Shown: in pieces, positions 29,192 through 39,677 of the stretch | How positions within the stretch are numbered: position 1 is the first letter of the stretch | Layout: the number at the start of each line of letters is the position of its first letter | DNA from: Nitrospirota bacterium | GTDB taxonomy: Bacteria > Nitrospirota > Thermodesulfovibrionia > Thermodesulfovibrionales > Dissulfurispiraceae | Length of the DNA: 64,000 nt | Reading direction: 5' to 3' | Assembly: GCA_015233365.1 (NCBI GenBank) | Contig: JADFXU010000005.1 | Coordinates: 578-64,577, forward strand | The notes under the pieces: model-generated | What the model was told of the DNA's origin: nothing | Database searches by the model: none | The model's input: the letters and a program-made list of their open reading frames with translations, nothing else | Position numbers and translations under genes: made by a program

Positions 29192-29944
29192 TCACTGCAT
29201 AGTGCTAACTGTCTCGTCAGATATGTCAAAATTGCTATAGACGTTTTGTACATCATCGTTATCTTCCAGCGCATCAAGTAAACGGACCATCTGCTCGGCA
29301 GTGCCGCCTTCAAGAGGAACGTAGCTTTTCGGAAGCATGGTTATTTCCGCAACACGGACCTCAACCCCTGCTCTCACGAGGGCGTCTTTGACCGCATTCA
29401 GATTCTCGGGCAGTGTCGTGATTTCATAATTGTCTTCACCGGGGTCATTTTTCATGTCTTCGGCGCCTTCATCAAGTGCCAGAGATAAGAGGGTGTCTTC
29501 ATCAGCCCTGGATTTCTCGATGAGTATGTATCCTTTTTTCTCGAACATCCATGCGACACACCCCGCTTCGCCCAGGCTGCCGCCGTTCTTCGACAGGATG
29601 TGTCTTATCTCGGAAACTGTCCTGTTCTTGTTATCGGACAATGTTTCTATGAGGAGTGCCGCCCCACCGGGGCCATATCCTTCATAGTTGCATTCCTCAT
29701 AGGTTGTGCCGGGCAATTCCCCGGTGCCTTTCATTATCGCCTTTTTTATATTGTCGGAGGGCATGTTCGCTTCTTTTGCCTTTTCGATGGCGGTCCTCAA
29801 GCGGGGGTTACCGTCGGGGTCGCCGCCTCCCGCCCGCGCGGCAACGGAGATTTCCTTGACGATCTTTGTAAAAGCCTTGCCTCTCTTTGAATCGGTATTG
29901 GCTTTTTTATGTTTTATCTGTGACCATTTGGAATGTCCTGACAT
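29192..29944 (-). CDS. YebC/PmpR-family transcriptional/translational regulator
   Basis: [60 protein letters not shown]-track start at 29983 likely too early. Confidence 0.95.
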   Translation of the reverse strand: MSGHSKWSQIKHKKANTDSKRGKAFTKIVKEISVAARAGGGDPDGNPRLRTAIEKAKEANMPSDNIKKAIMKGTGELPGTTYEECNYEGYGPGGAALLIETLSDNKNRTVSEIRHILSKNGGSLGEAGCVAWMFEKKGYILIEKSRADEDTLLSLALDEGAEDMKNDPGEDNYEITTLPENLNAVKDALVRAGVEVRVAEITMLPKSYVPLEGGTAEQMVRLLDALEDNDDVQNVYSNFDISDETVSTMQ

Positions 29945-30109
29945 GAATCCTCCCCCAAAAGCTTCAAAAGAAGAAAAGGGCACTTAAAACCCGGTATCAA
30001 TTATAATAATCGCAGAATACGAATACTGTCAAGAAGTTGGGTGATTGGGCATGCGCAGATAGAATCTGCGCACAAATAACTTGTGCATTAAGGCGCTCAG
30101 ATTCTTAAG

Positions 30110-30895
30110 TCACATTCCGGCATCTTTCAACGCATCTTTGCACTCACATAAGCGGCAGTCCGGCACAAGAGGGAAAGTTGCCCTGAGCAGCGATTTTATC
30201 GCGTCAAGAGAATTTCTCATCGTCTCCACAACCTCGCTGGTTGTCAGTCTGGAGCCTGATATCCCGGCGGCATAATTTGTGACAACGGAAATCCCGGCAT
30301 AACAAATCTCGAGTTCCCGTGCCAAAACCGCTTCCGGCATTGCCGTCATGCCGACCACGTCCGCACCTATCGATGAAAAAAAATGTATTTCTCCCGCTGT
30401 CTCGAGTCGCGGTCCGTTGACACAGATATAAGTTCCGTTCTCCTCAACAGGTAACCCGATAGCGCCGGCAGCCTGCCTCAGGCCGCCCCTCAGCCCGGCA
30501 CAGTATGGGTGTGTAAAATCGACGTGCACAATTCTCTCTTCATCATAGAACGTCGATGCCCGGCCGCCCATTGTCATATCAATGATCTGGTCGGGAAAAA
30601 CTACGGAGCCCGGCCGAATAGCGCTGTTTATGCCGCCAACGGCGCTGACCGATATTATTCTTTCCACGCCCAGTGATTTGAATCCCCAAATATTGGCCCG
30701 GTAGTTTATCTTGTGGGGTGCGAAGCGATGCGGAATGCCGTGGCGTGCCAGGAATATTAATTCCGTGCCGTCAAGGGTGCCACGTCTGTAAATGGATGAC
30801 GGTAGACCGTAAGGGGTGGAGAGTGATATTTCTTCTCTTGTTTCAAATCCTTCAATATCGTGGAGTCCGCTCCCACCTATAAGACCGATAGTCAT
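30110..30895 (-). CDS. mtnP: S-methyl-5'-thioadenosine / methylthioinosine phosphorylase family
   Basis: IGLIGGSGLHDIEGFE; RHGIPHRFAPHKINYRANIWG; VGMTAMPEAVLARELEICYA. Substrate not resolved. Confidence 0.8.
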   Translation of the reverse strand: MTIGLIGGSGLHDIEGFETREEISLSTPYGLPSSIYRRGTLDGTELIFLARHGIPHRFAPHKINYRANIWGFKSLGVERIISVSAVGGINSAIRPGSVVFPDQIIDMTMGGRASTFYDEERIVHVDFTHPYCAGLRGGLRQAAGAIGLPVEENGTYICVNGPRLETAGEIHFFSSIGADVVGMTAMPEAVLARELEICYAGISVVTNYAAGISGSRLTTSEVVETMRNSLDAIKSLLRATFPLVPDCRLCECKDALKDAGM

Positions 30896-30910
30896 GAATT
30901 TGCCGGAGGG

Positions 30911-31096
30911 CTATCCCAGACAATCCTGACGCCATAAACAGTTGGCCTCTCCGCAATTCTCATCCGTGACGTTTCCAAAACAGTCATTGTTGCCTTCCTG
31001 CCTTTGCATTGCCCTGATGATGTCCGCTTTTTTCATGTTCTTGTCGATAGCGACGTTTCTCTGCTTTGCGATCTTCTTAATCTCCTGTAAGGTCAT
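30911..31096 (-). CDS. Small SAP/Rho_N-type helix-extended-loop-helix protein with Cys-containing tail
   Basis: MTLQEIKKIAKQRNVAIDKNMKKADIIRAMQRQEGN then NDCFGNVTDENCGEANCLWRQDCLG. Confidence 0.65.
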   Translation of the reverse strand: MTLQEIKKIAKQRNVAIDKNMKKADIIRAMQRQEGNNDCFGNVTDENCGEANCLWRQDCLG

Positions 31097-31203
31097 TGCA
31101 ACCTCCCATGAAAACCCGGTCTTTTGGTTAGTAAGTTATGCGGCCTTTCCTCAATCGCGCATTCCCCGTATAGTTAGTAATCTATCACATATCTGAAAGA
31201 CTT

Positions 31204-31836
31204 TCAATCCGAATCAGGAGATATATCGTCGTCCGCGTCGATGAACCTGTAGTTCCCTCGCAGGTATTCAGCGATCAGAGCGGCAGGATCGAGAGGCGAC
31301 CTGTACGGACTTATGTGAGAAGTGCGTTCTATAACGCGCCCGTTCTGCTCGATATATACGGGCAGATGGCAATTGTCGTCCATGCAGGCACGGGTCTTTC
31401 CCTCATTTTCCACACTATAAAAGGTGCAAGCGTCCTGTCGGTCCATCTTATTTTCTTTTACCAGTATTGCGCCCGGCTTGAGATTTATAAGACCGATCAT
31501 GTTATTCCAGTTCGTGAACTCCCCGATCCGGTAAAGATTTTCCTGACTTACTTTCGTGATCAACCGGTTATTTTTGTTGATGAAATAATAAACTGCTTCT
31601 CCATTTTTTTTCTCACCCGCGACAACGGTCCCGTTACTGTATGTTTTAATGAAATTGTCCCCTGCAACAGCAAGGCTGAACGTCACCGTTTCTGCGCCGT
31701 AGTAAGTCCCTTCCGCGTATATGTCATGGGGTACGCCTATTGACTGTTCTGCAGCGTGTGTGCTGCCGCAGAAGGCCCCGCACAGCAGGGCGATCATGAC
31801 TACTGTTGCGTTGGTGTATGCAGGCGATTTTATCAT
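31204..31836 (-). CDS. Exported hypothetical protein
   Basis: Signal peptide; DRQDACTFYSVENEGKTRACMDDNCHLPVYIE; adjacent to the phosphodiesterase gene. Confidence 0.6.
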   Translation of the reverse strand: MIKSPAYTNATVVMIALLCGAFCGSTHAAEQSIGVPHDIYAEGTYYGAETVTFSLAVAGDNFIKTYSNGTVVAGEKKNGEAVYYFINKNNRLITKVSQENLYRIGEFTNWNNMIGLINLKPGAILVKENKMDRQDACTFYSVENEGKTRACMDDNCHLPVYIEQNGRVIERTSHISPYRSPLDPAALIAEYLRGNYRFIDADDDISPDSD

Positions 31837-33851
31837 TGCCTCACCGCCTTTGCGTAGTCAAAATACGTAACAGACTTGCCGGTTGAATCGGATACGGTTG
31901 AAGTCGACAGCACGATGTGGTACCGGGATTTGCCGTTGTCGACCTTCGCGCCGGAATTCAGCACGGCAGTTGGCTGATAAAAAGTCAGGCCTGTTGCCGG
32001 ATCGGACTGGATTAGTTTGTTCGATGACACGGTGGAGACAGTCACGGTAGTATTTTTTAGCGCCTCGTACAGAACGCGGCCGTCAGTGTTCGGCAGATTC
32101 AGTCCCGTCAGCCAGGCCACGGTCGGAGCGATATCGATGTTGCCTGACGGTATATCGTCCGTAATGCCGGTACGGAAATCGGGACCCACGGCTATGAGGG
32201 TATTATTTACGTCAATAGGGCTGAATGAGCCGTGCATGCCGCGGTAGTTCATCTTGCTCATGCTTTCATACTCAATCCCTTTTACTCCCTGGATGACGGC
32301 GTTTTCGTTGAAGTTGTAGCTGACTATAATATCGGGGTTTCTTCCGGCTGTGTTCTCCAAACGCACGGTGCTCATTGCCATAGTGCCGGGTATGTTCCCG
32401 TATTTGTCATCAACGAAGATAGCCCCGAACTCTTCCCTTTCCTGCAGGAACACAACGATTTTCTTAACCAAAGAGACGTCCCGGGAGGGGATATATAGAT
32501 AGTCGCTACCGCCATTGGCGGCAATGACCACAGAGCCCGGAGGCAAAGTTCCTTGTACCTCGAAACTCCGTGTAGTGTATTTGTTGCCTGTCGCACGGGT
32601 AACGGAGCCGTCCGTATCTGTAAGGTCGGGATATACCTGTTTGCCGTCAGCCATGATGCCCGACATGACCGGGTCATAGATGTATCCGACGCCGTCGAAG
32701 ACATTTACGGTTACGCCGTTATCGGCAAGGAGCTGAGCCAGCCTGACGTTTCCTGAAACGGAATAACCGCTGACACCATTTGTACTGCCGACAGCACCGT
32801 TTGTAATCGTTCTGAGCGGGAACAGGGAGAGGTCGCCTGACACATTGTTATGGCCGTGGTCGGAGACAATGAAGATGTCGGTATTATCGTACTGACCGAG
32901 GGATTTCAGTTGGGAAATGAGTTGCCCCAGCATGGTGTCCATACCGGCAAGGGCGTCCAGGTACGCCTTTGATCCCACGCCGTATATGTGTTCAGTGGTA
33001 TCGGGGTCCCTGAACCATATGACAGATATATCAGGATTTTTTTCAGGCAGTATGTATTGCAAATAAGCGTTCATCATATATTTGTTTGCCGGCACACAGG
33101 TTGAAGTCCTCCCTGTGGCAGGATCGGAGGTCACTTTGTCAATGAGTCTTGCCGGAGAAGGCCTGCCTGTTGGGTCGCCATTGGAGGACGCCAACCGTAT
33201 TTCGGGCCACATGACCGGGGTGTTTTTGGGCAGCGCATACCCTGCTGACTGAAGTTCGCCCGCAAGGGACTTTGGGAATACCGTATTTTCATCGATTCCG
33301 TAGCCTTTCCTGTCGAGGTCAAACATGAAGGCTGCGCCTGTTTTCCCCACTATCGCCGTGGTTTTTCCGTTTTCCTGGGCCGCCTGAAGCAGCCTCTTAA
33401 CCATGAACAACTGGTTATCATAAAACGAATTCAGCGTCAGGAGAATGTTCCAGTCTTCGGTGAAGACCGGCTGATTGTAGTCAGCAGGGGTCCCGTCCGC
33501 GCGTTTGCCGGAAGGACGTGGGACATATACCGTGTTACCGTAGAACCCGACTTTATCGGGGAAGTCCCCTGTGTTGAAGGACGAAGAGTTCATCATTGTG
33601 AACGTAGGATATGTGGCATGGTTATTCTTGAAAACAACGCCGTTCCGGCTGAGATTCCACAGATTCGGAGTTGTTGAGGCGCTTATGCTGTCCGGTCTCA
33701 ACCCATCCCACACAAAGATGACCACTTTCCGGGTGCTGCCGCTTTCCCCCTTGCATTGGGCAGGCAGGAGAAAGGCTGCGCATATCATCATGGCTGCGAA
33801 AGTCATCAGTGCTCTTTTGTAAAAATGATGCATAGGTCCCAATTGTTCCAT
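31833..33851 (-). CDS. Exported alkaline phosphatase / type I phosphodiesterase superfamily protein
   Basis: VVIFVWDGLRPDSISASTTPNLWNLSRNGVVFKNNHATYPTFTMMNSSS; FIVSDHGHNN; MHGSFSPIDVNNTLIAVGP. Confidence 0.85.
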   Translation of the reverse strand: MEQLGPMHHFYKRALMTFAAMMICAAFLLPAQCKGESGSTRKVVIFVWDGLRPDSISASTTPNLWNLSRNGVVFKNNHATYPTFTMMNSSSFNTGDFPDKVGFYGNTVYVPRPSGKRADGTPADYNQPVFTEDWNILLTLNSFYDNQLFMVKRLLQAAQENGKTTAIVGKTGAAFMFDLDRKGYGIDENTVFPKSLAGELQSAGYALPKNTPVMWPEIRLASSNGDPTGRPSPARLIDKVTSDPATGRTSTCVPANKYMMNAYLQYILPEKNPDISVIWFRDPDTTEHIYGVGSKAYLDALAGMDTMLGQLISQLKSLGQYDNTDIFIVSDHGHNNVSGDLSLFPLRTITNGAVGSTNGVSGYSVSGNVRLAQLLADNGVTVNVFDGVGYIYDPVMSGIMADGKQVYPDLTDTDGSVTRATGNKYTTRSFEVQGTLPPGSVVIAANGGSDYLYIPSRDVSLVKKIVVFLQEREEFGAIFVDDKYGNIPGTMAMSTVRLENTAGRNPDIIVSYNFNENAVIQGVKGIEYESMSKMNYRGMHGSFSPIDVNNTLIAVGPDFRTGITDDIPSGNIDIAPTVAWLTGLNLPNTDGRVLYEALKNTTVTVSTVSSNKLIQSDPATGLTFYQPTAVLNSGAKVDNGKSRYHIVLSTSTVSDSTGKSVTYFDYAKAVRQ

Positions 33852-34108
33852 TATTGTTCTCCTTGTAATGATAATCGTATTTTTTCTCCGGCCTGCCGGC
33901 ATGACCGTTTCATACGTCTTTCAAGAGGGCATGAATCTATTATAAGAATGCATTGTTACAAAATGATGACACCGGGAGGAACCCGCCCCCCCTCCAGGTT
34001 TAAAGCGTGATATAATAGTGCAGCTTCCGGCTTTGCAATGATATAACCTTTCTGATAAGATTATTTCAATACTTGGCAAAAGAGGACGGACTCTCCGGCT
34101 GGTGCGCG

Positions 34109-34975
34109 ATGCTGAATATTAAGAAAATTCTTCTTCCGGTTGATTTCCCGAATCCCTCTCTGCGTGTGGTTCATCAGGCTGCTGCATTGGCCCACCATTT
34201 CCATTCTGAGATCGTGATGCTGCACGTCGTGACAGCGCTGAGCCAAACCGCCGGTGTGCCGGGAGACGGCCCCGGGCTTGCTGGTTGGGACATGCTCGCG
34301 GAGATTATTAGATGGGCCGGGAAGAACCTGGACCAGTCTCTCGGGCCGGAGCTTGCTGACCTTAACATTAAGCGCGTGTTGGCAAAAGGCCGCACGGCCT
34401 GGGCAATTGTGCAGACGGCTCAGGAGGAAAAAGCGGACCTGATCATGATGCCGTCCCATGGCCACACGTTCTCCCAGTTTCTTCTGGGCTCTGTGACAGA
34501 GAAAGTGCTACGCGGGACCGAGTGCCCGGTTTGGACAGACGCCCACGTGGAAGAATCGCCGGTGCAGGAGTTTGCGATCCGCAATGTCCTGTGCGCGGTT
34601 GATTTCACCCCCCATAATCAAAAAACTGTGTCGTGGGCCGCGCAAATAGCCGCTCAATTTGATGCCCGTCTCACGCTCGCTCACGTCACTCCCGGGGTGG
34701 AGTTGTGGGGGCCGGGTGGCAACTACGTCAATCCGAAGTTTAAAGAGGTGCTTGTCGGCGACGCTTCCAGGCATATCGCAGAGCTTCAGCAAAACATAGG
34801 CATCAAGACAGACGTTTTTATCGGTAGTGGTGACGTGCCCATGGTGCTGAGCCAGGCTGCGAAGCAGACGGAGGCCGACTTGCTGGTTACCGGGTGCCGC
34901 CCTTATGGCCTTCACCTGCGGACACACGGCTACGCAATCATTTGCGCGGTGCCGATTCCGGTTTTGAGCATGTGA
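34109..34975 (+). CDS. Tandem-domain universal stress protein
   Basis: KKILLPVDFPNPS...ADLIMMPSHGHTFSQFLLGSVTEKVLRGTECPV; second domain RNVLCAVDFTPHNQ...TEADLLVTGCR. Confidence 0.85.
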   Translation: MLNIKKILLPVDFPNPSLRVVHQAAALAHHFHSEIVMLHVVTALSQTAGVPGDGPGLAGWDMLAEIIRWAGKNLDQSLGPELADLNIKRVLAKGRTAWAIVQTAQEEKADLIMMPSHGHTFSQFLLGSVTEKVLRGTECPVWTDAHVEESPVQEFAIRNVLCAVDFTPHNQKTVSWAAQIAAQFDARLTLAHVTPGVELWGPGGNYVNPKFKEVLVGDASRHIAELQQNIGIKTDVFIGSGDVPMVLSQAAKQTEADLLVTGCRPYGLHLRTHGYAIICAVPIPVLSM

Positions 34976-35029
34976 AGGCCCTGACTCGTTGCTTGCATGG
35001 CATCCTTGCTCTTTCAGAAAGCTCCGAAC

Positions 35030-35827
35030 TCAGGACCTGAGGGCGTAGCCGCTCCCCCACTCCTTCAACTTTCCACTTATAAATTCGATGATGCGCTGAT
35101 GTTCTCCTGCGCCGTTTCCCTTGACGCTGAGCGGCTCTCCGAAAGCGAAATGCACCTTTTTGGAAGGGTCAATCCTGCCGAAGTCTTTGAGATGTTTTCC
35201 ATTTCCCCATGCATCGGTTTTAAGTGCTATGGGAATGACAGGGACACCGGCTTTTTTTGCAAGCTTGATTCCTATAGTGTTGAACGCTGCCGGATCAAAA
35301 ACAGGCGTCCTTGTAGTCTGCGGAAAAATGATAACAGACCTTCCGGTTTTAAGTCTCTCTGTACCGCCGTCCAGAACGGCCTTTAGATCTTCCCGGGGGT
35401 TTACGCGGCCGACAACAACAGGGTCTCTTGAACGCATGACGTACCTGAAAACAGGGTAATCGATCAGGCTTTTCTTTACAACGAAGGTAACATCCTTGAG
35501 CGGCTCGATTATGCCGGGCAGGACGAATGTTTCAAGGGTGCTCATATGGTTCCCTATGAATACACATGGCACGTGAAGATCGATGAAATGGTCGACCCCT
35601 GTCACTTCTATTGTGACTCCGACATGTTCCAGGGCTTTCATGATATCCTGGCTGCTCTCCGCCCATCCGCTGTCCCCATAATGACCCCGCTTTGCCCGCG
35701 AACTCGAAATCAATACTATTGCCGCCATCCGCCTGTAAAAACTGAACGAAGGTGTCAGCCTTGCAAATGAAGAAGCTGCAGACGGGTCGGTTTTATATGT
35801 CCCGTTATGAAAGGGGAGAATTTCCAT
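35030..35827 (-). CDS. PlsC-like 1-acyl-glycerol-3-phosphate acyltransferase family protein, divergent motifs
   Basis: FIGNHMSTLETFVLPG (HX4E), IIFPQTTRTPVFD, GVPVIPIALKTDAWG. Confidence 0.75.
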   Translation of the reverse strand: MEILPFHNGTYKTDPSAASSFARLTPSFSFYRRMAAIVLISSSRAKRGHYGDSGWAESSQDIMKALEHVGVTIEVTGVDHFIDLHVPCVFIGNHMSTLETFVLPGIIEPLKDVTFVVKKSLIDYPVFRYVMRSRDPVVVGRVNPREDLKAVLDGGTERLKTGRSVIIFPQTTRTPVFDPAAFNTIGIKLAKKAGVPVIPIALKTDAWGNGKHLKDFGRIDPSKKVHFAFGEPLSVKGNGAGEHQRIIEFISGKLKEWGSGYALRS

Positions 35828-35943
35828 ATATCAACCACTTTAAAAATTCCCCGGGTCTCTTGTCAATAAACCTATACAACTGCTTTCAAAATGTTCAGTG
35901 ATTGTGATAAATTACCATGTTGCAATTTGTTACGTGGAGAAAT

Positions 35944-37239
35944 ATGGGTCTGAAGAAGTCCAGGTTATTGTTTGAGAAGGCGCTGCGTTTGATGCCGGGC
36001 GGGGTAAACAGTCCTGTCAGGGCATTCAAGGCAGTCGGCGGCTGTCCTCTTTTTATCAGCAAAGCGAAAGGGTCCAGAATTTACGATGCTGATGGGAATG
36101 AATATATAGATTACGTCCTCTCATGGGGACCGCTGATTTTGGGCCATGCACATCGCGCAGTTGTGAGGGCGCTCAAAGCTGCTGTGGAAAAAGGAACGAG
36201 TTTTGGAGCTCCGACCGCACTTGAAGTGGAACTTGCGCAGATGGTGGTCAGGACATATCCTTCGATGGAGAAGGTGCGCATGGTCAATTCGGGGACCGAG
36301 GCGACTATGAGCGCCATAAGGGTTGCGAGGGGATTTACCAAGAGGGACAAGGTTGTCAAGTTTGAAGGATGCTACCATGGTCATGCCGATGGCCTGCTTG
36401 TCAAGGCCGGTTCAGGGGCCGCAACCTTCGGTATTCCGGACAGCCCGGGGGTCCCGGCATCGTATGCCCAAAAAACACTCACGCTGCCTTTCAACGATAG
36501 CGCTGCCTTTAAAAGTCTTATTGAAAAAGAGTGGAAGGATATTGCCTGCGTCATCGTTGAACCGGTAGTGGGGAACATAGGATGTGTACTGCCGAAGCCG
36601 GGCTTTCTTGAGAAGTTAAGGTCAGAGACAAAAAAATACGGGATTGTTCTTATCTTTGATGAGGTGATGACCGGTTTCAGAGTGGCCTTTGGCGGTGCGC
36701 AGGCCCATTACGGAATCAAGCCTGACATGACCTGTCTCGGCAAGGTCATCGGTGGAGGGCTGCCTGTAGGCGCTTACGGCGGAAAGAAAGAGATTATGTC
36801 GCTTGTTTCTCCGGAAGGACCGGTCTATCAGGCCGGGACACTCTCCGGCAACCCGCTGGCCATGACTGCCGGAATAGAGACGATGAAAGTCCTGGCGAAA
36901 AAGGACACGTATAAGAAGCTTGAAAAAACCATGCAGCATCTTGAAGAAGGGCTGAAAGACGCGGCCAAGAAGGCCGCCGCCAAAACGAGGTTTTACAGGG
37001 CGGGCACTATGTTTTGCACGTATTTCACTGCTTTCGACGTTATTGATTATGCATCGGCCAAGACTTCGGATACTGTAACATTCTCTCAATTTTTTAAAGG
37101 CATGTTAAAGCGCGGAATCAACCTTGCTCCTTCACAGTTCGAGGCCGGATTCATTTCCCTCGCCCATAGCAGGACCGATATCGACAAGACAGTTGATGCA
37201 GCTTATGCAACGTTAAAGGCCATAATGCGTAATGGGTGA
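35944..37239 (+). CDS. hemL: Glutamate-1-semialdehyde 2,1-aminomutase
   Basis: [26 protein letters not shown]-like [30 protein letters not shown]. Confidence 0.95.
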   Translation: MGLKKSRLLFEKALRLMPGGVNSPVRAFKAVGGCPLFISKAKGSRIYDADGNEYIDYVLSWGPLILGHAHRAVVRALKAAVEKGTSFGAPTALEVELAQMVVRTYPSMEKVRMVNSGTEATMSAIRVARGFTKRDKVVKFEGCYHGHADGLLVKAGSGAATFGIPDSPGVPASYAQKTLTLPFNDSAAFKSLIEKEWKDIACVIVEPVVGNIGCVLPKPGFLEKLRSETKKYGIVLIFDEVMTGFRVAFGGAQAHYGIKPDMTCLGKVIGGGLPVGAYGGKKEIMSLVSPEGPVYQAGTLSGNPLAMTAGIETMKVLAKKDTYKKLEKTMQHLEEGLKDAAKKAAAKTRFYRAGTMFCTYFTAFDVIDYASAKTSDTVTFSQFFKGMLKRGINLAPSQFEAGFISLAHSRTDIDKTVDAAYATLKAIMRNG

Positions 37240-37280
37240 GTATTATGGATATTTATTATATAATCTATCTTGGGAGGTAA

Positions 37281-38273
37281 GTGATGTTCAATCCAGCAAA
37301 ATGGTTGGCCCGGACTACTGAAAACCTTTCTGCCCGGATCAAAATTATAATTTCAATTGTGGTTTTATTGGTCTTTGCGGGCATAGGCGCGGGATCGTAC
37401 AAGATAAACGCTTATTTTGAACACAATCCCAATGCCTGCCTGATGTGCCATGTGCACGACCAGGCGCAGAAGTCATGGACGACGAGCGTGCACCACGGCG
37501 TGACTTGCCATGAATGCCACCGGGCAACCAAGAAGGAGCAGGTCCTGCAGATCTACAAGTTTGCAGTGCTCGGGCAGAAAACTGTCTCTCCCAGGCATGG
37601 CGCAATAATCGTGGCGCGCAAGGTCTGCTCGGAGTGCCACTGGGAACGGAACAAGGACTATCCGAATGCGCCGTTGGTGAACCGTTCACAGTTTCACGCA
37701 AAACATACGTTTATTGAAAATATAGAATGCACGAAATGCCACGGCTATAAGGTCCATCAATTTCTTCCCGAGGAACGTTTTTGTCTTAATTGCCATAAGG
37801 GCCTGGAGGTCCATGGAACGGGCATGGAAAAATTCGCATGTCTTAACTGCCATACCGACCGGACCACGGACCTGAAACCTGCGAGGAAGAAATGTCTTTA
37901 TTGCCATGGAAGCAGCCAGGACAGACAGGAACTGATCGCAGCCGGCACCATCGATGTTAAATATTTTCAGCCCCCGCCGGAAGTCGTTAATAAGGCGCAC
38001 AAGATCAGCGTGCCTCAGGATGCACCGATGCAGTTTTACTGCTATGAGTGCCACAAGCCGCACTCAAAGCTGAGGCCGGATATGAATGACTGCCTGAAAT
38101 GCCATGCCAATGCCCCGAATGTGGGCAAGCATGATTTGCATATCAAAACAATGAACATGAAATGCATGGACTGCCACAAACCCCACCAGTGGAGGGTAAC
38201 TGCGGCCCAGGCAAAGAAAGATTGTGTAAAGTGCCACGAATACAGGGAACCCAAGACGTTTATCGGTTCCTGA
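37281..38273 (+). CDS. Membrane-anchored multiheme c-type cytochrome (11 CxxCH, NapC/NirT-like N-terminus)
   Basis: Eleven CxxCH motifs counted by eye; N-terminal TM IKIIISIVVLLVFAGIGAG then NACLMCH. Confidence 0.88.
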   Translation: MMFNPAKWLARTTENLSARIKIIISIVVLLVFAGIGAGSYKINAYFEHNPNACLMCHVHDQAQKSWTTSVHHGVTCHECHRATKKEQVLQIYKFAVLGQKTVSPRHGAIIVARKVCSECHWERNKDYPNAPLVNRSQFHAKHTFIENIECTKCHGYKVHQFLPEERFCLNCHKGLEVHGTGMEKFACLNCHTDRTTDLKPARKKCLYCHGSSQDRQELIAAGTIDVKYFQPPPEVVNKAHKISVPQDAPMQFYCYECHKPHSKLRPDMNDCLKCHANAPNVGKHDLHIKTMNMKCMDCHKPHQWRVTAAQAKKDCVKCHEYREPKTFIGS

Positions 38274-38281
38274 AAAGGTAG

Positions 38282-38396
38282 GGGCACTCCGGGAATCGGA
38301 TGATTTTTGGAGTGCCCGTAAACTGTTGGGAGGGGCAGACACCCCTCCCCATGAATAACCTTCTAGTTCTTTTAGGATATGCATCGTGCATATCCT
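38282..38396. promoter_or_regulatory. Three consecutive intercistronic hairpins
   Basis: gggcactcc/ggagtgccc; gggagggg/cccctccc; aggatatgca-tcg-tgcatatcct directly before the aaggag RBS. Confidence 0.65.
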
Positions 38397-38409
38397 TAAG
38401 GAGTGGCGT

Positions 38410-38880
38410 ATGAGCAATCATGTTCTGAGGCCGCTGTTCGTAGTTGCAGTTCTCGTCTTCCTTGGTCTCCTTGCGCGACACTTTATCGTGCCAAAGGATT
38501 TCGGCATTGGCCGGACCGGGTATATGTATGGCTGGCACCGGAAGAGTAATGTGGAAGATTGGAAGGCGGTCAAGGTCAAATACCGGACTGCCGAATACTG
38601 CAAGGACTGCCACAGCGACAAAATCGATCTGATTATGACATCCCCACACGCAATTATCAATTGTGAAAATTGCCATGGGCCCGCTGTTGACCATCCTGAT
38701 GACCCTCCGAAATTGCCGATAGACAGGAGCAGGGAACTCTGTCTCAGATGTCATTTCCCTCTGCCGTATCCGACAAGCGGAAGAGGAAAAATCAGGGGAA
38801 TTAATCCGGAACTGCACAATCCCGGTCAGGCATGTTCCACATGCCACAATCCTCATAAACCGGAACTTAGCATACAATAG
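38410..38880 (+). CDS. Tetraheme c-type cytochrome subunit
   Basis: CKDCH, CENCH, CLRCH, CSTCH; N-terminal TM anchor. Confidence 0.85.
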   Translation: MSNHVLRPLFVVAVLVFLGLLARHFIVPKDFGIGRTGYMYGWHRKSNVEDWKAVKVKYRTAEYCKDCHSDKIDLIMTSPHAIINCENCHGPAVDHPDDPPKLPIDRSRELCLRCHFPLPYPTSGRGKIRGINPELHNPGQACSTCHNPHKPELSIQ

Positions 38881-38891
38881 GAGGGATTGCG

Positions 38892-39677
38892 ATGATAACG
38901 AGGAGGGATTTTTTAAAATATACTTTGAAAGGAGCGGCTGGACTTGCAGTGCCTGTTGCCGCCCTTGAAATAGCGGCCCCAGGCAAACTCTTTGCAGGCA
39001 AGTACGACCCCTCAGGGGTGCGCTGGGTGTTTCTGGTCGATACCTTGAAATGTGTAGGCTGCGGTCTGTGTGTAAAAGCGTGCAAACTTGAAAACGAAAT
39101 CCCTTATGATGCGAATGTGACGAGAACATGGGTCGAGCGCTATGTCCTGACAAAAGACGGCAGGGTATCCGCCGACACTCCCAAAGGCGCGCGTGACGGT
39201 TTTCTAACGGAGAAAGTAGAGCTGGGTCAGGGGAAATACCGGGACATTAAGAAAGAAGAAATTGAGAAAGCCTTTTTTGTGCCGAAACTCTGCAACCAGT
39301 GCCAGAACCCGCCTTGTGTGCAGGTGTGTCCTGTTGGAGCTACCTATCAGACCCCTGACGGTGTTGTGCTCATCGACAGGAAGTGGTGTATCGGCTGCGG
39401 ATACTGTATAATGGCATGTCCCTACGGCGTAAGGTTTTTCCATCCCGTATACCATGTTGCCGAAAAATGCAATTTCTGTTATCACCGGATAACAAAAGGA
39501 ATGAACACAGCCTGTGTGGATGCCTGTCCGTTCGGCGCAAGAAAGATAGGCAATATGAAAGACCCTAACGACCCGGTGGCAAAAATCATCGCAAGTGAGA
39601 GGGTCGGGGTTCTGAAAGAAGAATACGGGACCAAACCGCAAGTCTATTATATAGGCCTGAGCAAGGAGGTGCGATAG
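38892..39677 (+). CDS. TAT-exported 4Fe-4S ferredoxin subunit (HybA/NrfC/DsrO/CbcT type)
   Basis: MITRRDFLKYTLKGAAG; CVGCGLCVKACK; CNQCQNPPCVQVCPVGAT; CIGCGYCIMACPYG. Confidence 0.9.
   Translation: MITRRDFLKYTLKGAAGLAVPVAALEIAAPGKLFAGKYDPSGVRWVFLVDTLKCVGCGLCVKACKLENEIPYDANVTRTWVERYVLTKDGRVSADTPKGARDGFLTEKVELGQGKYRDIKKEEIEKAFFVPKLCNQCQNPPCVQVCPVGATYQTPDGVVLIDRKWCIGCGYCIMACPYGVRFFHPVYHVAEKCNFCYHRITKGMNTACVDACPFGARKIGNMKDPNDPVAKIIASERVGVLKEEYGTKPQVYYIGLSKEVR

Noticed and set aside
38260-39153. 297-aa minus-strand ORF antisense to cytochrome/FeS genes
   Set aside because: Opposes three motif-rich genes (CxxCH, TAT-FeS); composition looks like a reverse-frame artefact.
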